Shown one piece after another: positions 1 to 4,977 of a stretch of DNA of 7,784 nt (position 1 is the first letter of the stretch; every line of letters starts with the position of its first letter). The stretch is from NCBI GenBank assembly GCA_937873535.1, contig CALMYA010000024.1:1-7784 (forward strand), read 5' to 3'. The notes beneath the pieces are model-generated. The model did no database searches. It was not told the DNA's origin and was given only the letters and a program-made list of their open reading frames with translations. The position numbers and the translations under genes are program-made. Source of the stretch: an uncultured bacterium. Lineage in GTDB: Bacteria; Patescibacteriota; Minisyncoccia; Phycocordibacterales; CAIZLB01.

Positions 1-296
1 GCAAGAGTTGTATTTAACTCACCAGCTACTTTATTATTTTCAGAATTTAAAACAAAAGCAGATTTAGTTGAGGTTGTTGTCGTGCAATATTCTGTAGTGC
101 ATTGGCCAGTGCTCAAAATTGGGTCTGAGCCAATATCGTTACCTACTATACCTACGCCTGTTGCAAGCGGTATATCGGCACTACCCTGCGGTACATTTAC
201 CCTTCCTGCATTTTTAGAATATTCAAGATAGCCTATAGTTATTGCGATAATTGCAATTACGACGACAAACACATAATTTTTGTTGTTTTTATTCAT
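1..296 (-). CDS. Membrane-anchored extracytoplasmic protein, N-terminal 98 residues (partial)
   Basis: Reading frame open from an ATG at 296 to the window edge, so the C-terminal part is missing. The N-terminus is a short Asn/Lys-rich stretch (residues 1-7), then a hydrophobic helix at about 8-24 (YVFVVVIAIIAITIGYL), which predicts an N-in signal anchor with the rest outside the cytoplasm. The visible exterior part is low in charge and rich in Gly, Ser, Thr and Asn. It carries two cysteines, C66 and C71 (CTTEYC), in a CX4C spacing rather than a thioredoxin CXXC. The ATG overlaps the last codons and stop of the upstream ccdA-like gene (bases 289-296 are shared), so the two are almost certainly co-transcribed and translationally coupled. 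In other bacteria ccdA often sits beside an exported thioredoxin/TlpA-like protein, and this could be such a partner, but no thioredoxin fold is visible in the part present. Function therefore not assigned. Confidence 0.75.
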   Translation of the reverse strand, partial: MNKNNKNYVFVVVIAIIAITIGYLEYSKNAGRVNVPQGSADIPLATGVGIVGNDIGSDPILSTGQCTTEYCTTTTSTKSAFVLNSENNKVAGELNTTL

Positions 297-1044
297 TAGT
301 AGATGAAGACCCAACCGCCGCCAAGTACGAAAGGAAGCCTGGCACCAACGGCAATATGCATGGGCTTAAGAATGAGCCGAAGCCAGCAAGAAACGAAACG
401 CCTAGCGCCCAAACCGAAAAGCTCATCACGGCGGAGCCGCCTGAAACAAGGCCTAAGTTACCAAGAAATTCGGCAAGTATAGGAAGGTTAGCAATTGAGC
501 TCAATTCACCCACGAACATGAATATTCCTATAATAATGAGCAGCGTGCCGAAAATATATTTAAACCATGTAAGTTTCTCGCCGGCTTTATCTATAAGTTT
601 TTGAGATGCTTCGGCAAATGCGCCCACTAAAAGAAATGGCAGCCCAACGCCCATGGTATATGCGAACAGCAAAGCGAAAGCGCTACCAGGTGATGTGCTT
701 GCAAGCACCAAAATAGCACCGAGGGCCGCGCCGACGCATGGGCTCCACCCTACTGCGAACGCAGCTCCAAATACGAACGATGTTATGTAGCGAGAATTAA
801 ATTTGTGTGTGACACGTAATTTATAATCGCGTTCAAGAAATGGAATATGCAAAAGACCCACAAGAAACAAACCGAAGGCAATAATAACAAGGCCACCAAT
901 TCGCGAAAGCCATATTTGAACGCTTGCAGCAACATGCACAAGCACTGTCTGAAGCAATATTCCTAAAACAGAAAATACGAAAGCGAAACCAATGACGAAA
1001 AAGAGACTACAGAGAAAGAGTTCGAAGCGTTTGGATGGGTACAT
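289..1044 (-). CDS. CcdA/DsbD-type membrane thiol-redox transporter, apparently circularly permuted
   Basis: 251-residue polytopic membrane protein of the CcdA (cytochrome c biogenesis transmembrane) family, which carries reducing equivalents from cytoplasmic thioredoxin across the membrane to exported thiol proteins. Both cysteine motifs of the family are present: GWSPCVG at 99-105 (Cys103) and LSPCILPLVPG at 226-236 (Cys229). Their order is reversed. In the usual protein the SPCxLPLxPG helix is TM1 and the GWxPC helix is TM4. Here the protein starts with what aligns to TM2 (LFFVIGFAFVFSVLGIL, 15-31), continues through TM3 (about 43-65), TM4 (87-115), TM5 (122-145) and TM6 (160-179), then a linker (180-207), and ends with the TM1 equivalent (208-243). 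A longer frame reaches back to a GTG at 1119, but that lies inside the terminator hairpin of the preceding gene and adds a non-conserved segment, so the ATG at 1044 is preferred. No Shine-Dalgarno precedes it; a -10-like box does. Membership is firm, permutation is inferred from motif order. Confidence 0.88.
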   Translation of the reverse strand: MYPSKRFELFLCSLFFVIGFAFVFSVLGILLQTVLVHVAASVQIWLSRIGGLVIIAFGLFLVGLLHIPFLERDYKLRVTHKFNSRYITSFVFGAAFAVGWSPCVGAALGAILVLASTSPGSAFALLFAYTMGVGLPFLLVGAFAEASQKLIDKAGEKLTWFKYIFGTLLIIIGIFMFVGELSSIANLPILAEFLGNLGLVSGGSAVMSFSVWALGVSFLAGFGSFLSPCILPLVPGFLSYLAAVGSSSTNE

Positions 1045-1060
1045 GAATAGTATTGTAACA
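1045..1060 (-). promoter_or_regulatory. Extended -10 promoter for a leaderless ccdA-like mRNA
   Basis: On the minus strand TG (1060-1059), one base, then TACAAT (1057-1052), followed by seven bases and the ATG at 1044. The expected transcription start falls on the A of the ATG. No convincing -35 hexamer is seen at 16-18 bases upstream, which fits an extended -10 promoter. Predicted only. Confidence 0.45.
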
Positions 1061-1095
1061 TTATTGCGACAGATACAGCGAGACAAAGTGGGCTT

Positions 1096-1140
1096 ATAAA
1101 AAAGTAAAACAAAACCCACAGATCATCCGTGTCTGTGGGT
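1096..1140 (-). terminator. Intrinsic terminator after the MOSC gene
   Basis: A perfect 9-bp stem pairs 1132-1140 with 1114-1122 around a 9-base loop (ACCCACAGA / TCTGTGGGT on the minus strand). A T-rich tail follows on that strand (TTTGTTTTACTTTTTT, 1113 to about 1098). A second small hairpin, GAGC-AAAA-GCTC, lies just upstream at 1148-1159. The plus strand has no T-run after the stem, so it acts in the minus direction. It separates the MOSC gene from the ccdA-like gene. Confidence 0.85.
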
Positions 1141-1185
1141 GCGATTTGAGCTTTTGCTCGTTTATTCCAGGTGTGACAGTTCAAC

Positions 1186-2067
1186 TCACGACGGCACAAA
1201 CAGCTCCGATTCGTCTCGTACCTCAGTGTACCAGTCTGTTGCTAAAAGACTTGGGACATGACTGAACAAGACTTCATCAGCAATAGCATCAGCTGACTCA
1301 CGTTGAAGCAGAAGAGAGTTGGCATCTTCGCCCTTTTCCCCGCTTATTGTGAGCGACAGCATATCCCAAGGGGTATCGTCGCCTGAGCCTTCTTGCACAG
1401 GTACTCCGTTCAGAAACAGTGGGTACCCCCTACTTCTCCAACCATATCGACAAGCGCGACGACCAAAAAGAATTTCTGCCAAAGGAATTTTCCCGCAAAA
1501 GATCCAGGTTGCTTTCTGCTCTTCCGTTCCGAGAACATCCCTTATTGTCTTGGGGAATGTCTTTACCACAAGCGTGTCGCCTGCGTGAATTTGCTTACCA
1601 ACTCCCCACTCGACGGCGCAGAGAAGCCCACGGCGACGCATGAAAGCCTTCGGAACGAGTGGGCCATACGACAGCAGATTCTTGCACGGTTTATTCTGCT
1701 CCATGACGCGAAGAACAATGTCTTCGCCGATACAAATGAGGGATCCATCAGGAATCTGCGAAAGGTCGCCGAGACCTTCAGTGGTAATATTCTCACCCAA
1801 GTCGCCGGACTTGAGTTCAAGACCGAGCGACTGGTTTACTGCGTCAAGAGCCTCTTGCGCAACCACTGTGATATTGCGATCAATGTTCGGCTTCAAGGCA
1901 AAAGGGCCTTTGAAGCTTCGACGCATCTTTTTACAGTGGAAGTCGCCTTCGGCGCCGAATTGAGCGATGGTGATTGAGGGTTGAGTGAATTTAGCGGTAG
2001 CGTGTTGCGGGTTGATGCAAAGTGCGGCAACCGTTCCTGTCATTAGAGTATTCATTTGGTCCAACAT
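1186..2067 (-). CDS. MOSC-domain protein with unrecognised C-terminal extension
   Basis: 293 residues. The first ~170 match the MOSC fold (molybdenum cofactor sulfurase C-terminal domain), a beta-barrel that binds sulfur or reactive groups through a conserved cysteine; it occurs in YiiM-type proteins and Moco sulfurases. Visible family marks are TGTVAALCI (10-18), GAEGDFH (38-44), GDLGENIT (88-95), the sulfur-carrier-type NKPC with Cys128 (125-128; usually RxPC), and a closing MRRRGLLCAVEWGVGKQIHAGD (in the 143-164 region). Residues ~175-293 resemble nothing I recognise; they hold GWRSRGYPLFLNG (209-221) and an acidic Ser/Glu-rich tail. Three methionines (1, 5, 9) could start the protein and none has a Shine-Dalgarno; the domain itself begins at about residue 10, so the true start may be 12-24 bases downstream. 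It is a single-gene unit with its own terminator. Substrate unknown; it need not use molybdenum. Confidence 0.85.
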   Translation of the reverse strand: MLDQMNTLMTGTVAALCINPQHATAKFTQPSITIAQFGAEGDFHCKKMRRSFKGPFALKPNIDRNITVVAQEALDAVNQSLGLELKSGDLGENITTEGLGDLSQIPDGSLICIGEDIVLRVMEQNKPCKNLLSYGPLVPKAFMRRRGLLCAVEWGVGKQIHAGDTLVVKTFPKTIRDVLGTEEQKATWIFCGKIPLAEILFGRRACRYGWRSRGYPLFLNGVPVQEGSGDDTPWDMLSLTISGEKGEDANSLLLQRESADAIADEVLFSHVPSLLATDWYTEVRDESELFVPS

Positions 2068-2095
2068 AGGTTTTTTGGTGTTGTGTTTTTTGTTG

Positions 2096-2176
2096 TTTTA
2101 GCTTTAGATTTTTAAAGTGAAAAGTTGAAACTACAGGAAATCCGAGAAATATCACTTCAAAAATCTAAAGCTAAAA
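2096..2176. repeat. 25-bp inverted repeat in the MOSC/infC divergent region
   Basis: Arms 2096-2120 and 2152-2176 are complementary over 25 positions with one exception (2114 against 2158), around a 31-base spacer. The shared outer core is TTTTAGCTTTAGATTTTT. The single exception is A against C in plus-strand RNA but U-G in minus-strand RNA, so a minus-strand transcript (the MOSC leader) could form an uninterrupted stem. No T-run follows on either strand, so it is not a standard terminator. Its role could be a leader stem-loop, an operator or a remnant of a small mobile element. No target-site duplication is seen. Confidence 0.85.
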
Positions 2177-2204
2177 AGACCGCGAACATACATTTCAAAG
2201 TGCT

Positions 2205-2210
2205 TATACT
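2205..2210 (+). promoter_or_regulatory. infC: Candidate -10 box of the infC-rpmI-rplT operon
   Basis: TATACT with TG three bases upstream (TGCTTATACT), about 50 bases before the first infC ATG. No good -35 hexamer is present at the usual distance. It is the best -10 match in the intergenic region, but weakly supported. Confidence 0.35.
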
Positions 2211-2243
2211 GGAACTACATTACACCCCCGCCATGTAAAATCA

Positions 2244-2255
2244 AGCCTCCTGGCT
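2244..2255 (+). promoter_or_regulatory. Small hairpin immediately before infC
   Basis: AGCC-TCCT-GGCT forms a 4-bp stem with a tetraloop ending five bases before the first infC ATG. It occupies the place where a ribosome binding site would be expected, as do the hairpins before rpmI. It may take part in translational control, but the stem is short and could be chance. Confidence 0.3.
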
Positions 2256-2260
2256 GTGCC

Positions 2261-2824
2261 ATGACAAAACCGCCCATCCATGCTATTGTAATGGCAACTA
2301 AACACACCACCTTGTCGATTCCTCACGTACGCATCAATCATCAAATCCGCGCCAAAGAACTGCGCATTATCGGTCCGAAAGGAGAAAATCTCGGAGTCAT
2401 GTCGGTTTCTGACGCCCTGAAAGTCGCCCAAGAGGCCACTCTCGACCTCATCGAAATATCCCCTAATGCCGTGCCTGCGGTTGCAAAAATAGCCGATTAT
2501 GGTAAGTTTCAGTACGACGAAAACAAGAAGCAGAAGCACGCAAAAGCCCATGCTAAGGTAGTTGAAGTCAAAAGTCTCCAGGTCAAAATTGGCACCGGCG
2601 AACACGACCTCATTATGAAGGCCAAAAAGGCCTCAGAATGGCTCGGCGAAGGCCACCGTATCAAGCTCGACCTGTTCCTTCTCGGACGCACCAAGTTTCT
2701 CGACGAGAATTTCCTCAGAGAGAGAATGGAGCGCCTACTTAAGCTCATAACCGTCGATTTCAGGATCTCAGATCCAGCAAAGAAAAGTCCGAAAGGAATG
2801 AGCATTACAATAGAGAAGGCTTAG
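2261..2824 (+). CDS. infC: Translation initiation factor IF-3
   Basis: IF3 binds the 30S subunit, prevents premature 50S joining and checks start-codon and initiator-tRNA pairing. The 187-residue product has the two usual domains. The N-domain begins VRINHQIRAKELRIIG (23-38) and includes GVMSVSDALKVAQEATLDL (in 45-63) and ISPNAVPAVAKIADYGKFQY (in 66-85). A Lys-rich linker (86-100) follows, then the C-domain (101-187) with KSLQVKIGTGEHD and the HRIKLDLFLLGR strand-loop region. Length is in the family's normal range. Two starts are possible: ATG at 2261 or ATG at 2291, which gives 177 residues and an N-tail closer to the usual one. Neither has a Shine-Dalgarno. It is the first gene of the conserved infC-rpmI-rplT operon, 85 bases ahead of rpmI. 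Confidence 0.96.
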   Translation: MTKPPIHAIVMATKHTTLSIPHVRINHQIRAKELRIIGPKGENLGVMSVSDALKVAQEATLDLIEISPNAVPAVAKIADYGKFQYDENKKQKHAKAHAKVVEVKSLQVKIGTGEHDLIMKAKKASEWLGEGHRIKLDLFLLGRTKFLDENFLRERMERLLKLITVDFRISDPAKKSPKGMSITIEKA

Positions 2825-2856
2825 AGACAAATTATTAACAAAGAGGCACTAAAAGT

Positions 2857-2903
2857 TTCGTACAATCGTACGAACGCCTTGCGTAACCGCGCCTCACGGC
2901 GCG
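2857..2903 (+). promoter_or_regulatory. Twin tetraloop hairpins in the rpmI leader, candidate L20 autoregulatory site
   Basis: Two perfect stem-loops stand in the 85-base infC-rpmI gap: TTCGTAC-AATC-GTACGAA (2857-2874, 7 bp) and CGCGCC-TCAC-GGCGCG (2888-2903, 6 bp, all G/C). The second ends six bases before the rpmI ATG and so covers the ribosome-binding region; no Shine-Dalgarno is present. In E. coli, L20 binds the leader of rpmI and represses rpmI-rplT translation, and in B. subtilis L20 controls the infC operon by attenuation. By position, a similar role here is plausible. No T-run follows, so this is not a terminator. Confidence 0.55.
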
Positions 2904-2909
2904 CATAAA

Positions 2910-3101
2910 ATGAAAACAAACAAATCATATTCGAAGCGCATTAAAGTGACGAAGAACGGCAAGCTCATCGCAAGAAAGGCTGGCCAGAACCACTTCAACG
3001 CAAAAGAAAGCGGCAGAACACAGCTCAAAAAAGGTCGAACACAGAACATAGTCATGACTCAGCGCGACAAACGACGCTATTTCGGCACATCGACTATCTA
3101 G
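2910..3101 (+). CDS. rpmI: 50S ribosomal protein L35
   Basis: 63-residue, strongly basic protein of the large ribosomal subunit. It follows the L35 pattern: MKTNKSYSKRIKVTKNGK (1-18; family form MKTHRGAAKRFKVTGTGK), then ARKAGQNHF (21-29), a Lys/Arg-rich middle and RDKRRYFG near the end. It starts three residues later than the common MPKMKT form, which is frequent and not a truncation. The product is slightly shorter than or equal to the usual 63-66 residues. It sits between infC and rplT. Its start is set directly behind two hairpins, suggesting translational control. Confidence 0.94.
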   Translation: MKTNKSYSKRIKVTKNGKLIARKAGQNHFNAKESGRTQLKKGRTQNIVMTQRDKRRYFGTSTI

Positions 3102-3119
3102 TCTGGCTGTCTTATCCCC

Positions 3120-3148
3120 TTGCTTATCCCTTTTAATTCCAATAATTT
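3120..3148 (+). promoter_or_regulatory. Possible internal promoter before rplT
   Basis: TTGCTT (3120-3125), a 17-base spacer and TAATTT (3143-3148), ending eight bases before the rplT ATG. If used, it would give a nearly leaderless rplT mRNA, matching the pattern seen at other genes in the window. The 55-base rpmI-rplT gap has no Shine-Dalgarno and holds a short direct repeat (CTTATCCC at 3111 and 3123). Weak evidence. Confidence 0.25.
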
Positions 3149-3156
3149 AAACTAAC

Positions 3157-3504
3157 ATGGTACGAGTCAAAAAAGGCGTTCACGCCCTCAAAACAAGAAA
3201 GAACATATTAAGACAGGCTAAAGGTTTTCGAGGTCCTCGAAAGAACAAAGAGAAGCTCGCATACGAGCAGCTCGTTCATTCATATGCCAGCGCTTTCGCT
3301 CACAGACGAGATAAGAAAGGCGACTTCCGACGCCTTTGGAACGTTCGCATTAATGCGGCACTCCGCCCTCTTGGCCACTCATACAGCAAATTTATCGGCG
3401 CTATGAAAAAGAAGAATATGGAAGTAGATCGAAAGATGCTCGCTGAACTCGCGCAGAGCGCACCTGAATCGTTTGAACGATTGGTGAAAGAAGTTACTGC
3501 GTAA
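3157..3504 (+). CDS. rplT: 50S ribosomal protein L20
   Basis: 115-residue large-subunit protein that binds 23S rRNA early in 50S assembly and in many bacteria represses its own operon. Family features are clear: MVRVKKGVHALKTRKNIL (1-18), AKGFRGPRKNKEKLAYEQL (21-39), the basic helix AHRRDKKGDFRRLWNVRINAALR (in 48-71), GHSYSKFIGAMKKKNMEVDRKMLAELA (in 73-99) and a C-terminal FERLVKE. The length is normal. It is the last gene of the infC operon and is followed 12 bases later by a strong terminator. Confidence 0.97.
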   Translation: MVRVKKGVHALKTRKNILRQAKGFRGPRKNKEKLAYEQLVHSYASAFAHRRDKKGDFRRLWNVRINAALRPLGHSYSKFIGAMKKKNMEVDRKMLAELAQSAPESFERLVKEVTA

Positions 3505-3516
3505 GTAACCTCTGAT

Positions 3517-3558
3517 TTTAATTAAAAAACACCCCACGAGGGGTGTTTTTTAATTAAA
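3517..3558. terminator. Bidirectional intrinsic terminator between rplT and the LOG-like gene
   Basis: A perfect 19-bp stem (3517-3535 with 3540-3558) around an ACGA tetraloop. The core CACCCC/GGGGTG is flanked by A6 on one side and T6 on the other, so each strand reads a GC stem followed by a T-run. It ends both rplT (plus) and the LOG-like gene (minus). The TAA stop of the latter (3554-3556) lies inside the stem. Confidence 0.95.
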
Positions 3559-4204
3559 GGACTGCCCCGTCGATTGGTTTGTTCACCCCGTCATAATTAT
3601 TATACCCGCGTAGAAGTTTATTGTTTTCGTGTATCACTTTTAAGAGCTTCTCAACGAGGCGCTTTGGGTTATCATCAAAAATAATTTTCTTATGAGGGCG
3701 GTGGCTACGGTCTATCATCATTTTTAAAATTTCGTCTGTGTCGGCCTCGCCGTCGCCTTTTAATATGCCTATTGGTTTCTGGTCTTCAAATGCAATAGTG
3801 AACTCATGAAATGTGCCTATGCGACCTGGGCCAATGATAATAGCATCGCATGAACGAGTAAAGAGAAGGTCTCGTCCACTGTAACCGAAGCCTGTGTATG
3901 TAATAAAATCCATATAGTCGGTAGGCAAACGGTAAATTTCTATATGCTCACGAATACTTTCTGCAGGTGAAAAGCCTATAGAAACTCCGTTTACTTCTTT
4001 GCAACCTGCAGCTGTCCAGTAAGGAAAGCCTGTTGTTGCACCCGACATCATAATTGCACCCTGTCGTGCAATTTCTCTACCTAACTCTTTTGCATCTTCG
4101 TACACTTGCTTGCCGAGAAAGTCCATACTTGCGGCGCCAGAAATTCCAATTTTTGGAATGAGATGATTTCGCTTATTAGAGGAACAAAGATTAACCTGAT
4201 TCAT
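3554..4204 (-). CDS. LOG/SLOG-family Rossmann-fold nucleotide-binding protein
   Basis: 216 residues with the layout of the LOG/TIGR00725-like group, Rossmann proteins that bind nucleotides; some members hydrolyse cytokinin-type nucleoside monophosphates, others are uncharacterised. Visible features: a first strand and glycine turn KIGISGAAS (18-26), SGATTG (54-59) at the second turn, YSGRDLLFTRSCDAIIIGPG (in 108-127) and the signature region GPGRIGTFHE (125-134). The family form is PGGxGTxxE, so the second glycine is Arg here, while the catalytic-type Glu134 is kept. There is an atypical insert-like IDRSHRPHKKIIFDDNP (in 164-180) before a C-terminal helix. The gene starts 35 bases behind the methyltransferase gene and has its own -10-like box, so it may be transcribed separately or by read-through. 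Enzyme activity is not predictable from sequence. Confidence 0.8.
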   Translation of the reverse strand: MNQVNLCSSNKRNHLIPKIGISGAASMDFLGKQVYEDAKELGREIARQGAIMMSGATTGFPYWTAAGCKEVNGVSIGFSPAESIREHIEIYRLPTDYMDFITYTGFGYSGRDLLFTRSCDAIIIGPGRIGTFHEFTIAFEDQKPIGILKGDGEADTDEILKMMIDRSHRPHKKIIFDDNPKRLVEKLLKVIHENNKLLRGYNNYDGVNKPIDGAVL

Positions 4205-4219
4205 GCTAATAGTATATCA
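4205..4219 (-). promoter_or_regulatory. Extended -10 promoter for a leaderless LOG-like mRNA
   Basis: On the minus strand TG (4219-4218), one base, TATACT (4216-4211), then six bases to the ATG at 4204. There is no Shine-Dalgarno and no clear -35. Transcription would begin at or next to the start codon. It is the best example in the window of this arrangement. Confidence 0.55.
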
Positions 4220-4239
4220 AAGATGCCGACAGCCGCATA

Positions 4240-4977
4240 TTATTTCTTCACAACAATACTGAGGCCGTCCCATGCAGGAACAATGCTGGCATTCTTTCCG
4301 TACTTCTTAGATAGCCATGCATTGAAAGCTTTTATATGTTTCGCGCCATTATCTTCGGGCTGCGCTTCTGCAGGTAAACCGCGCCACAAAGTATTGTCTA
4401 TGAGTATAGATCCACCCCTCTTCAATAATTTAAAGCTCATTTCCGTATATTTTTTATAGTTTTCTTTGTCGGCGTCTATGAAGATAAGATCAAAATATTC
4501 TAAAAATGCTGGTTTATTTCCAATCTTTGCATTCGCCATATTCTTTAGAATTTCTTCAGCTAATCCTAATTTAAATTTTATCTTCTTTTGAACACCCATA
4601 TGCTTCCAAAAGGTCTCGGCTTCGGCAACGTAACGCTTGTCTTCGTCTATGGTAATAACTTCGCCGCCTTGGACCAACAAGCCACGTACCAAAAATGCAG
4701 TGCTGAAACCTTTGAATGTACCAATTTCAAGAATGTGCTTTGCTTTAATCGCCTGCGCATAGGTTTCCAAAAATCGCGCCTCAGAATACGGGATATGCAG
4801 ATACGCCCTGTCGCCAGTATCATGTGTGCTCAAAAGCTTTCGCACCTTAGGCGATTCAGCAGAGAAAAGCAGCTCTTTAATATAGCCAGCAACCTGCGGG
4901 GTGACATCGATGCTTTTATCAACACCCCTATCTATTCCTATATTATTTATTTTTTTGCGCTTCATATACTGGCTCAT
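4240..4977 (-). CDS. SAM-dependent O-methyltransferase, family 3 (CCoAMT/COMT-like)
   Basis: 245-residue class I methyltransferase of the cation-dependent O-methyltransferase family (caffeoyl-CoA/catechol OMT-like). SAM-binding motif I is ILEIGTFKGFST (82-93), the acidic ribose-binding end of strand 2 is ITIDED (108-113), and the metal-site region is DLIFIDADKENY (163-174), followed by LIDNTLWRG (192-200), where family members place further metal-binding Asp/Asn. PYSEARFLETYAQ (63-75) matches the family's conserved region ahead of motif I. These enzymes transfer methyl to a hydroxyl of small catechol-like molecules, but bacterial members have varied or unknown substrates. The N-terminal ~25 residues are basic and variable; a second ATG at residue 5 is possible. 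Its ATG directly follows the stop of the upstream beta-CASP gene (TAAATG), so translation is probably coupled. Confidence 0.88.
   Translation of the reverse strand: MSQYMKRKKINNIGIDRGVDKSIDVTPQVAGYIKELLFSAESPKVRKLLSTHDTGDRAYLHIPYSEARFLETYAQAIKAKHILEIGTFKGFSTAFLVRGLLVQGGEVITIDEDKRYVAEAETFWKHMGVQKKIKFKLGLAEEILKNMANAKIGNKPAFLEYFDLIFIDADKENYKKYTEMSFKLLKRGGSILIDNTLWRGLPAEAQPEDNGAKHIKAFNAWLSKKYGKNASIVPAWDGLSIVVKK

Noticed and set aside
1045..1119. N-terminal extension of the ccdA-like gene from a GTG at 1119
   Set aside because: The GTG lies inside the MOSC terminator hairpin, the added residues are not CcdA-like, and an ATG at 1044 with a -10 box fits better.
963..1199. 78-codon minus-strand frame overlapping the ccdA start and MOSC end
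   Set aside because: It spans a terminator, has no family resemblance and overlaps two well supported genes.
1393..1977. 194-codon plus-strand frame opposite the MOSC gene
   Set aside because: Antisense shadow; the protein has no recognisable pattern, while the opposite frame has clear MOSC motifs.
2204..2605. 133-codon minus-strand frame opposite infC
   Set aside because: It overlaps the conserved IF3 frame and its product is not protein-like in composition or motif content.
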